Assembly: GCA_900545725.1 (NCBI GenBank)
Contig: URAI01000055.1
Span: forward strand, 1-16,114
Direction: 5' to 3'
Origin: an uncultured Eubacterium sp.
GTDB lineage: Bacteria; Bacillota; Clostridia; Lachnospirales; Lachnospiraceae
DNA: 16,114 nt
Part shown: piece by piece, positions 1 through 6,516 of the stretch
How the letters are laid out: each line of letters starts with the position of its first letter
Numbering within the stretch: the stretch's first letter is position 1
Translations under genes and position numbers: made by a program
The notes under the pieces: model-generated
What the model saw: the letters and a program-made list of their open reading frames with translations, nothing else
What the model was told of the DNA's origin: nothing
Database searches by the model: none

Positions 1-21
1 AAATCTGACATTTGGCTCGCG

Positions 22-53
22 ATTCCTCCGGCATTAGAAAATGCCTGCGGAAT
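22..53. repeat. Imperfect inverted repeat upstream of the acetyltransferase
   Basis: ATTCCTCCGGCATT (22-35) and AATGCCTGCGGAAT (40-53) are inverted copies with 2 mismatches around a 4-base loop. The stem ends on the acetyltransferase start region and is GC-richer than other intergenic DNA here. No T-run follows, so it is not a standard terminator. It could affect translation start, or it could simply be coding sequence, since the frame is open through it. Confidence 0.4.
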
Positions 54-63
54 GGGGATTAGT

Positions 64-864
64 GTGATATATACAAAATATGATTTAAAAGAGCAGTTAA
101 GAAGTATGGGGCTTACAGGTAACGAAACTATTCTTATACACTCATCTATGAAAGCTATAGGAGAAGTAGATGGTGGAGCTGATACTGTGCTGGATGTGTG
201 GATGGAATATTTTGAGGATGGATTATTGCTGCTTCCTACACATACATGGAAGACGGTCAATGCCGACAATCCTGTATATGACCCGTCTGTTACACCGTCA
301 TGTGTCGGACTTCTTACCAATATGTTTATGAAAAGAGATGGTGTGATACGTTCGCTTCATCCTACACATAGCATGGCAGGAGCAGGAAAAAGAGCTTACG
401 GGTATTTGATGGGGGAGGAGAAATGTAATACTCCATGTACACCTGATGGCTGTTATGACCGCTTAAGAAAATGTAACGGTAAAATACTGCTTGTAGGCGT
501 GGGACATGAAAGAAATACATTTATACATAGTGTGGAGGAGGTACTTAATGTGCCTCACAGGTTATCAGATAAGCCTATGAGGTTAAAGATAGCAATGCCT
601 GACGGTTCGTATAAAGATGTATATATGAGAAAGCACTATAACGCAGACCAGCCGCATATTTCTGAGGATTTTGTAAAGCTTGATGAGGCATTTATTGAAT
701 GTGGGGCAGTAAAGAGGGTTAAATTTGGCAGCGCTGACTGCCTGTTATGTGATGCGGATGCAGTATTTAGAGTGGTAAGACATGTAATTGCACCTGACCC
801 TGAATGTATTGTTACAGCTAAGAGCATAGATAAAAGCAGGTGGGAAGCATTAATAACTATATAA
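64..864 (+). CDS. AAC(3)-family aminoglycoside N-acetyltransferase-like protein
   Basis: Predicted acetyl-CoA-dependent N-acetyltransferase of the AAC(3)/YokD family, cytoplasmic. Family hallmarks are visible, numbered from the ATG at 52: an N-terminal ILIHSSMKAIGEVDGG segment (residues 27-42), LPTHTW (61-66), HPTHSMAG (103-110) and GVGHERNTFIH (149-159), which holds conserved active-site-region residues. The length of about 266-270 aa is normal for the family. I chose GTG 64 because GGGGA (54-58) sits 5 nt upstream and family members usually begin close to the YTKYDL segment. The ATG at 52 has its only GGA directly against it. The frame is also open back to base 1, so an upstream start outside the window cannot be excluded. 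Many chromosomal members are not proven resistance enzymes, so an aminoglycoside substrate is not established. Confidence 0.85.
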   Translation: MIYTKYDLKEQLRSMGLTGNETILIHSSMKAIGEVDGGADTVLDVWMEYFEDGLLLLPTHTWKTVNADNPVYDPSVTPSCVGLLTNMFMKRDGVIRSLHPTHSMAGAGKRAYGYLMGEEKCNTPCTPDGCYDRLRKCNGKILLVGVGHERNTFIHSVEEVLNVPHRLSDKPMRLKIAMPDGSYKDVYMRKHYNADQPHISEDFVKLDEAFIECGAVKRVKFGSADCLLCDADAVFRVVRHVIAPDPECIVTAKSIDKSRWEALITI

Positions 865-1009
865 AAGGATTTAATCAGATTATTATTGCAAAAATTATAT
901 ATGGTAATTATATATAGTGCATCCGATATATGTATCAGCTTTTAATATGCATAATTATAGATAATGTAAAATTGTTTATAAATGAGAATTAATACGAAAA
1001 GGAAAAATT

Positions 1010-1675
1010 ATGAACATAATATATGAAGACAGCGATATGCTTATTGTGAATAAGCCGGCGGGGGTGCTTACACAGAGTAACCGTTCATTTGACAAGGATT
1101 TGACAAGCGAAGTAATGACTTATAGAAGGAAAAAGGGAGAGACTGCATATGCAGCTGTGATTAACAGGCTGGATAGACCGGTTGGCGGGCTTGTACTGTT
1201 TGCAAAGAATAAAAAGACGGCGGCGGATTTAAGTAATATGTTACAGAAACAGACATTTAATAAAATGTATTATGCAGTGGTTGAGGGAAGACCGTCTGAT
1301 GACAAAGGTGTATTTGAGGATTATCTTATTAAGGATGCGCTAAATAATATATCTTATGTAACTGATAAGGACACACCTGACAGCAGATATGCAAAATTAG
1401 AATATGAGCTGGTAAAGACGGCAAAGGATGATGATGGCAGGGAGCTGTCATTATTAAGAATACATCTGATAACAGGCAGGCATCATCAGATAAGAGTACA
1501 GTTATCGTCAAGAAATATGCCTATAGTGGGAGATGCTAAGTATGGCAGTGAGGGACGTATTATCAATAACAGACCGGTAGCAGGAAGAAATAAAATCGCA
1601 TTGTGTGCATATTCACTTACTGTCAATGGTAAGACTTATGAGGTGGAAGTGCCATGGGAGATTAAGAATAAGTGA
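1010..1675 (+). CDS. RluA-family RNA pseudouridine synthase, short form
   Basis: Predicted cytoplasmic pseudouridine synthase that isomerises specific uridines in rRNA or tRNA. The protein starts directly in the catalytic domain (IIYEDSDMLIVNKPAG, residues 3-18) and has the signature INRLDRPVGGLVLFAK (51-66), with Asp55 as the predicted catalytic nucleophile. A second conserved block, GRHHQIRVQLSSRNMPIVGDAKYG, lies at about residues 156-179. There is no N-terminal S4 RNA-binding domain, so at 221 aa this is the short type common in Firmicutes. The start is supported by AAGGAAAA (999-1006) just upstream of ATG 1010. It stands alone: 145 bp separate it from the previous gene and about 330 bp from the next. 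The exact RNA target cannot be read from the sequence. Confidence 0.9.
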   Translation: MNIIYEDSDMLIVNKPAGVLTQSNRSFDKDLTSEVMTYRRKKGETAYAAVINRLDRPVGGLVLFAKNKKTAADLSNMLQKQTFNKMYYAVVEGRPSDDKGVFEDYLIKDALNNISYVTDKDTPDSRYAKLEYELVKTAKDDDGRELSLLRIHLITGRHHQIRVQLSSRNMPIVGDAKYGSEGRIINNRPVAGRNKIALCAYSLTVNGKTYEVEVPWEIKNK

Positions 1676-2006
1676 AGTAAGATATTTGCAACATTATAGT
1701 GAGAATAATCAGTCTTATAGCCAGATTAAAAAAGTATTGTAAATTATTCTTTGTTTTTTCGCAATAAAGTTGCTTAGGAATGTAGATTAGTATGTATATA
1801 TAAAAAAATCCTGATAATAATTATTATAAAACGATAATTATTATCAGGATTTTTTATGGTTAATAACTACAGCTCACATCTGTATATAATCCGGTCATCC
1901 GGTATAATAACCTGATTGTTTTTTGGCATAATATTAACATGGAATACGACGCTGTATATGTAAAAATGGTTATCGTAAAATCTAATAATATCAGGAATAT
2001 AAATAT
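1676..2006. other. 331-bp intergenic region with one strong hairpin
   Basis: This gap between the pseudouridine synthase and the YtvI-like gene is AT-rich and has no convincing ORF. A 62-codon frame at 1939-2127 overlaps the downstream gene out of frame and resembles no protein I recognise. The one clear element is the hairpin at 1803-1855. AT-rich promoter-like hexamers occur, for example TATAAT-like strings at 1880-1910, but none pairs with a good -35 at 16-18 bp. Confidence 0.6.
1803..1855. terminator. Strong hairpin terminator, probably bidirectional
   Basis: A 22-base arm (1803-1824) is perfectly complementary to 1834-1855 around a 9-base loop. The core is TCCTGATAATAATTAT, and the arms end in six A on the left and six T on the right, so either strand would give a hairpin followed by a U-run. 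It lies about 130 bp after the pseudouridine synthase stop and 150 bp before the next start. Both flanking genes are on the + strand. Confidence 0.8.
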
Positions 2007-3158
2007 ATGGATAATAATTCTAAAAAATCATATAAAGATATCGAAGATAGTGTGTATAAGAGTTATGCGGCTGACGTATCTGCATTTAAAGACCGGCTTA
2101 AATTACTTACAGGCTCTGTTGTTATAACAGCAGCCACAATTCTTATATTTAAGTATCTTTTCGGCTATGTATGGCCGTTTCTTGTGGCATATATAATTGC
2201 GATTGCAATTGAAAGACCGGTGAAACGTCTGTCAGGACATATGTGGAATAAAAAGGGACTTGCGGCGGCGCTTATAGTAATATTACTAACGGTAGTATTT
2301 GCAGCTATAATAACATACCTTATATATATGGGAATACATGAGCTTAAGCTGTTTATAAGAAATTATGATTTTTATGTTATTGTATTCAGGCAGCATTGTG
2401 CAAGGCTGTGCCTTGATATTGACAGTCTGATGGGATTAAGGCAGGGTTGCTGTATGGACTTTATGGAAAGATGTTTTACAGGCATGACAGGAAGCCTTAC
2501 GGATAGCGGCGGATTTACAATAGCTAATAAAGTCATAAAAGTATCAGTTCCATTTGCAATATGGATTACGAAGGTGGCAGGCTCGCTGATTGTCTGTATT
2601 ATGTCTGTTGTATATCTTGCAGGAGTGCTTGATAAGATACGGATGTGGAGACAGACAACGGTATTTAAAGATGAGGTGCAGGCGGTTACTCTGGCACTTA
2701 AGAACCTGTTAAATGTATATTTTAAGATACAGCTTATTATAATGGCAATAAACAGCAGCATAGCTATAGCCGGACTTCTTATAATACACAATTCCTATGC
2801 GGTAATAATAGGAATATTAATAGGATTTATAGATGCACTTCCTATATTTGGAACAGGAACGGTGCTTATTCCGTGGTCGCTTATATTGCTGCTTTTAAGG
2901 GATGTGAGGTCGGCGGCAGTGCTTATGACAGTATATATAGTAACGTATTTTGTAAGAGAGATAATGGAATCTAAATGTATGGGGGATAAGATGGGAATTG
3001 CCCCATTTACAATGCTTATGATAATATTTGTAGGAATACTTATATATGGAATAATGGGATTTATATTAGGCCCGGTATCATATGTGATTATAAAAGCACT
3101 TATTGGTTACTTGAAAACAGTAATTGAACGTGGTACACTTAAAAAATATGGGTGCTGA
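2007..3158 (+). CDS. AI-2E/YtvI-family polytopic membrane protein
   Basis: Predicted integral membrane protein of the AI-2E transporter (UPF0118) family, most like the sporulation-associated YtvI branch. Hydrophobic segments fall at about residues 35-75 (VVITAATILIF, FLVAYIIAIAIERPV), 83-110, 185-205, 240-262 and 264-355. The C-terminal half has the family signature IGFIDALPIFGTGTVLIPWS, typical of YtvI-like proteins. Residues 1-30 are hydrophilic. At 383 aa the length is usual. Upstream pairing is weak (AGGA about ten bases before ATG 2007), so initiation may be inefficient. The substrate is unknown; family members have been linked to autoinducer export, ion antiport and sporulation. The assignment to YtvI rather than a general AI-2E exporter is inference from the FGTGTVLIPW motif. 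Confidence 0.85.
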   Translation: MDNNSKKSYKDIEDSVYKSYAADVSAFKDRLKLLTGSVVITAATILIFKYLFGYVWPFLVAYIIAIAIERPVKRLSGHMWNKKGLAAALIVILLTVVFAAIITYLIYMGIHELKLFIRNYDFYVIVFRQHCARLCLDIDSLMGLRQGCCMDFMERCFTGMTGSLTDSGGFTIANKVIKVSVPFAIWITKVAGSLIVCIMSVVYLAGVLDKIRMWRQTTVFKDEVQAVTLALKNLLNVYFKIQLIIMAINSSIAIAGLLIIHNSYAVIIGILIGFIDALPIFGTGTVLIPWSLILLLLRDVRSAAVLMTVYIVTYFVREIMESKCMGDKMGIAPFTMLMIIFVGILIYGIMGFILGPVSYVIIKALIGYLKTVIERGTLKKYGC

Positions 3159-3197
3159 CAGCTATATAATGCGCTGTAACTGATAGTAAGGCGGTGT

Positions 3198-3428
3198 ATG
3201 AATATAAGTAAGAAAGCAGCCAGAATTAACAAAAAGGGCTATGGAATTAAAATTCGTCCGGATTGTAATATAATATACCTGCTGTATGCATTAATGGCTG
3301 TATGTTTTGATGGCTGTATGCTTATATGGCATTTAAAATTACAGAACATATATCAGGCAGTGGCTGTTATAAAACTGTATCCGGGTTGTACCACCGTTGG
3401 TTGGTGGAGCGCAGTAGCGGTTATGTAA
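3198..3428 (+). CDS. Possible 76-aa small ORF in the proS leader
   Basis: This open frame starts at ATG 3198 after AAGGCGG (3188-3194) and ends in a TAA whose last bases begin the proS ribosome binding site (TAAGGAGAG), an arrangement that would permit translational coupling. The peptide has a basic N-terminus and one hydrophobic stretch (about residues 24-44, IIYLLYALMAVCFDGCMLIW) that could be a membrane helix. I recognise no family. The frame crosses a 16-bp tandem repeat whose period is not a multiple of three, so each copy encodes different residues. That argues against a conserved protein. Untranslated leader is the more likely alternative. Confidence 0.2.
   Translation: MNISKKAARINKKGYGIKIRPDCNIIYLLYALMAVCFDGCMLIWHLKLQNIYQAVAVIKLYPGCTTVGWWSAVAVM
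3281..3328 (+). repeat. Three tandem 16-bp direct repeats upstream of proS
   Basis: Three adjacent 16-base units start at 3281, 3297 and 3313. Each begins GCTGTATG and ends ATG, with a variable 5-base middle (CATTA, TTTTG, CTTAT). A partial GC continues at 3329. They sit 112-159 bp before the proS start and have no counterpart elsewhere in the window. Confidence 0.75.
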
Positions 3429-3439
3429 GGAGAGAAAAA

Positions 3440-4879
3440 ATGGCAGAGAACAAGAAGTTAGTAGAAGCGATAACATCTATGGATGTTGATTTTGCACAGT
3501 GGTACACAGATGTATGTAAGAAAGCAGAGCTTATGTCTTATTCAAGTGTTAAGGGATGTATGATATTTAAGCCGGCAGGATATGCTATCTGGGAAAATAT
3601 CAGAAATGAACTTGATAAGAGATTTAAGGAAGCAGGCGTTGAAAATGTATACATGCCTATGTTTATTCCTGAGAGCCTTTTAGAGAGAGAAAAAGATCAT
3701 GTAGAGGGCTTTGCACCAGAAGTTGCATGGGTAACTCACGGCGGACTTAATCCTCTTCAGGAAAGAATGTGTGTAAGACCAACATCAGAGACACTTTTCT
3801 GTGATTTTTATAAGGATGAGATACAGTCATATAGAGATTTACCAAAGGTATATAATCAGTGGTGTTCTGTTGTAAGATGGGAAAAAGAAACAAGACCATT
3901 CCTTCGTTCAAGAGAGTTCTTATGGCAGGAGGGACATACAGCACATGCTACAGCAGAGGATGCACAAGAAAGAACACAGCAGATGCTTAATGTATATGCA
4001 AAGTTCTGTGAAGAGTTCCTGGCAATTCCTGTTATCAAAGGCCGTAAGACTGATAAGGAGAAGTTTGCCGGTGCAGAGGCTACATATACTATTGAAGCGC
4101 TTATGCATGATGGCAAGGCATTACAGTCGGGTACAAGCCATAACTTCGGTGATGGTTTTGCTAAGGCATTTGGTATACAGTATACAGACAAGGATAACAA
4201 GTTAAAATATGTACATCAGACATCATGGGGAGTTACGACAAGACTTATTGGAGCTGTTATCATGACACATGGTGACAATTCAGGACTTGTGCTTCCACCA
4301 AGAGTTGCACCGGTACAGGTTGATATTATACCTATTATGCAGAAGAAAGAGGGCGTGCTTGATAAGGCTTATGAAGTAAGAGATGCAATTAAAGCAGCCG
4401 GACTTCGTGTCAAGGTTGATGATTCAGATAAGAATCCGGGCTGGAAATTCTCAGAGCAGGAGATGAGAGGTATTCCTGTAAGAGTTGAGATGGGACCTAG
4501 GGATATTGAAGCTAATCAGGCTGTTATTGTAAGAAGAGATACAAGAGAAAAACTTACGGTAAGTATTGATGAGCTTGCAGTTAAGATTAAGGAAGTTCTT
4601 GATACAATGCAGGCAGAGATGCTTGAAAGAGCAAGAGCCCACAGAGATTCCCATACTTATGTTGCAACTGATTATGATGAGTTTAAGGATATAATAGCTA
4701 ATAAGCCGGGCTTTGTTAAGGCTATGTGGTGTGGCGATCAGGCATGTGAGGACAAGATTAAGGAAGATACAACTGCAACATCAAGATGTATGCCATTTGA
4801 ACAGGAGCATTTATCAGATGTATGTGTATGCTGTGGAAAGCCTGCAAAGAAGATGGTATACTGGGGCAAAGCATACTAA
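3440..4879 (+). CDS. proS: Prolyl-tRNA synthetase (short, archaeal/eukaryotic-like type)
   Basis: Class II aminoacyl-tRNA synthetase that charges tRNA-Pro with proline in the cytoplasm. Starting at ATG 3440 (MAENKKLVEAIT) it is 479 aa. Class II features are visible: RPTSET at residues 113-118 and the motif 2 block RWEKETRPFLRSREFLWQEG at 146-165, followed by HTAHAT. The long editing insertion of the usual bacterial ProRS is absent. The C-terminal extension has a cysteine cluster (C431, C436, C450, C462, C464/C465) suited to zinc binding and ends in YWGKAY, both typical of the archaeal-like class. AAGGAGAG (3428-3435) lies 4-5 nt before ATG 3440 and fixes the start. An in-frame ATG at 3326 has no good site and would add 38 atypical residues. 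This ProRS type is common in Clostridia. Confidence 0.97.
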   Translation: MAENKKLVEAITSMDVDFAQWYTDVCKKAELMSYSSVKGCMIFKPAGYAIWENIRNELDKRFKEAGVENVYMPMFIPESLLEREKDHVEGFAPEVAWVTHGGLNPLQERMCVRPTSETLFCDFYKDEIQSYRDLPKVYNQWCSVVRWEKETRPFLRSREFLWQEGHTAHATAEDAQERTQQMLNVYAKFCEEFLAIPVIKGRKTDKEKFAGAEATYTIEALMHDGKALQSGTSHNFGDGFAKAFGIQYTDKDNKLKYVHQTSWGVTTRLIGAVIMTHGDNSGLVLPPRVAPVQVDIIPIMQKKEGVLDKAYEVRDAIKAAGLRVKVDDSDKNPGWKFSEQEMRGIPVRVEMGPRDIEANQAVIVRRDTREKLTVSIDELAVKIKEVLDTMQAEMLERARAHRDSHTYVATDYDEFKDIIANKPGFVKAMWCGDQACEDKIKEDTTATSRCMPFEQEHLSDVCVCCGKPAKKMVYWGKAY

Positions 4880-4994
4880 TTAATATTGTATATGTAAAAG
4901 TTATGATATATTGATTAATACAGCTTTTTATAAAGTGATAGCAGTCATATAGGCGGTTTGCATATTAGAATTACTGGAAATAAGGAGTGACAGA

Positions 4995-6245
4995 ATGGAA
5001 GATATCAGGATTAACCTTCCGGATGATGTAAGAAGAATTATAAATACCATTGAAGATAACGGATATGAAGCATATGCAGTAGGCGGCTGTGTAAGGGACA
5101 GTATACTTGGACGCAACCCGGATGACTGGGATATTACTACGTCCGCAAGACCAGAGCAGATAAAGTCTTTTTTTAAAAAGACTATTGATACAGGCATAAA
5201 GCATGGTACTGTAACGGTTATGATGAACCATACCGGATACGAAGTGACTACATATAGAATTGATGGTGAATATAAGGATGGAAGGCATCCTGAAAGCGTT
5301 GAATTTTCGGCAAAGCTTGTCGATGACCTTAAACGCAGGGATTTTACAATCAATGCAATGGCATATAATGAGAGCAATGGCTTTGTTGATGAATTTAATG
5401 GGATAGAGGATCTTAATAACCATGTAATAAGATGTGTTGGCAATCCTATAGAGCGTTTTTCAGAGGATGCATTAAGAATGATGAGAGCAATCAGATTCTC
5501 AGCACAGTTAGGATTTGATATCGACGGTAAGACTTATGCTGCAATAGTTGAGCTTGCACCGGCTATCAGGCAGGTCAGCATGGAGAGAGTGCAGGTAGAG
5601 CTTGCAAAGACGATTATGTCTGATAATCCATTCTATGTTAAGCAGTATGAACAGACAGGTCTTTTAAGAGAGAATCTTTCATATATGGATGAGATTTTAT
5701 CAGGCAAGCTTGTTAAAAATGCTATGGCGATGCTTAAGTATGCTCCGAAGAGTACAGTATTAAGGTATGCTGCTATTTTTAACATGGGAGAGCCTGACAG
5801 AGTAAAAGCAGAGTTAAAGGCATTAAAGCTTGATAACTATACGGTAGACACTGTTACTAAGCTGGTAGCTTATTCTAAGGATACAATAGAGGAAAACGAA
5901 CCGGCAGTAAGGGAAGCGGTACATAAATATGGCAAAGAACTGCTTGCACTAATGTTTGAAAATGAAGAAGCAAGAATTAATACTAAAGAAGAGATTGTGG
6001 GAATAAGTCTTAGCTCACAAAGACTTCACCTGAACAGAATAAAGAAGATGTATGAAGATATTATAAGCAGAGGTGACTGTATATCTGTTAAAGACCTTGA
6101 TATTACGGGTAATGATTTAATGGAATATGGGCTTAGTGGTGTACAGATAGGTAAGACACTTAATGAGTTATTACATATCGTAATTGAAAATCCTAAGCTG
6201 AATGAGAAATCAACGCTGCTTGCTATGATAGAACATATAGATTAA
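4995..6245 (+). CDS. cca: CCA-adding tRNA nucleotidyltransferase
   Basis: Class II CCA-adding enzyme that builds or repairs the 3' CCA end of tRNAs from CTP and ATP. The N-terminal nucleotidyltransferase domain shows GGCVRD (residues 30-35), the metal-binding DxD within NPDDWDIT (D44 and D46), GTVTV (71-75) and RRDFTINAMA (114-123). The RNA-binding head follows with EDALRMMRAIRFSAQLGF (157-174), and the C-terminal helical body runs to residue 416. Family members are usually 400-450 aa. TAAGGAGTGA (4981-4990) precedes ATG 4995 with good spacing. Its position 115 bp after proS groups two tRNA-maturation/charging functions, although the gap leaves co-transcription open. Confidence 0.95.
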   Translation: MEDIRINLPDDVRRIINTIEDNGYEAYAVGGCVRDSILGRNPDDWDITTSARPEQIKSFFKKTIDTGIKHGTVTVMMNHTGYEVTTYRIDGEYKDGRHPESVEFSAKLVDDLKRRDFTINAMAYNESNGFVDEFNGIEDLNNHVIRCVGNPIERFSEDALRMMRAIRFSAQLGFDIDGKTYAAIVELAPAIRQVSMERVQVELAKTIMSDNPFYVKQYEQTGLLRENLSYMDEILSGKLVKNAMAMLKYAPKSTVLRYAAIFNMGEPDRVKAELKALKLDNYTVDTVTKLVAYSKDTIEENEPAVREAVHKYGKELLALMFENEEARINTKEEIVGISLSSQRLHLNRIKKMYEDIISRGDCISVKDLDITGNDLMEYGLSGVQIGKTLNELLHIVIENPKLNEKSTLLAMIEHID

Positions 6246-6252
6246 CATATTG

Positions 6253-6324
6253 AAAATGTGAGTATCATTTATTAAATTTGCAGCTTATATAAATGCGGCG
6301 GTGAATTAATGGTACTCACATTTT
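6253..6324 (+). terminator. Long imperfect hairpin downstream of cca
   Basis: AAAATGTGAGTA (6253-6264) is perfectly complementary to 6313-6324. The pairing continues inward to 6273 and 6304 with one G-T wobble and one mismatch, giving a stem of about 21 positions and a loop of about 30 bases. The right arm ends in TTTT. It begins 8 bp after the cca stop, consistent with a rho-independent terminator, although the loop is unusually long. Confidence 0.55.
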
Positions 6325-6516
6325 AATTATATGAAAAAACAGATATATAAAATGGTGAAAAGCTAAAGAACCAGTATGCGTGTTATACAAAATATGAATA
6401 ATAGCTTATTTATCATAGGTATTAGACGTATATAAAGAATGGCTATAGAATAATGTTACATAATATTAATAAAGAGTTTTATTTTGAAAATACATTTAGG
6501 AAAAGAGGAATTATAA

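Larger units (their letters stand above)
3159..3439 (+). promoter_or_regulatory. 281-bp leader region of proS
   Basis: Leader between the membrane protein gene and proS. It contains a TATAAT box at 3165-3170 with no good -35, three 16-bp direct repeats (3281-3328), and a CCACC/GGTGG inverted pair near 3389-3408. The string GGGTTGTACCACCG near 3383-3396 resembles the T-box antiterminator core but lacks the UGG needed to pair with the tRNA CCA end, so I do not call a T-box. A 76-codon ORF also spans the region. Confidence 0.35.

Noticed and set aside
886..914. Promoter TTGCAA-17-TATATA before the pseudouridine synthase
   Set aside because: Both boxes match only moderately, and such pairs are expected by chance in this AT-rich spacer.
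1939..2127. 62-aa ORF overlapping the start of the YtvI-like gene
   Set aside because: Its C-terminal half is the out-of-frame reading of the membrane protein gene, and no ribosome binding site precedes it.
2372..2791. 139-aa antisense ORF inside the YtvI-like gene
   Set aside because: It lies wholly inside a clear membrane protein gene, and I recognise no family in it.
3375..3400. T-box riboswitch upstream of proS
   Set aside because: GGGTTGTACCACCG resembles the antiterminator core, but the UGGN that pairs with tRNA CCA is missing. I could not build stem I with a proline specifier, and no terminator follows.
3326..3439. Upstream ATG 3326 as the proS start
   Set aside because: It would add 38 residues untypical of the family and has no ribosome binding site, whereas AAGGAGAG is ideally spaced for ATG 3440.
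4928..5443. 171-aa and 150-aa antisense ORFs over cca
   Set aside because: Both are shadows of the conserved CCA enzyme catalytic domain and are not independent genes.
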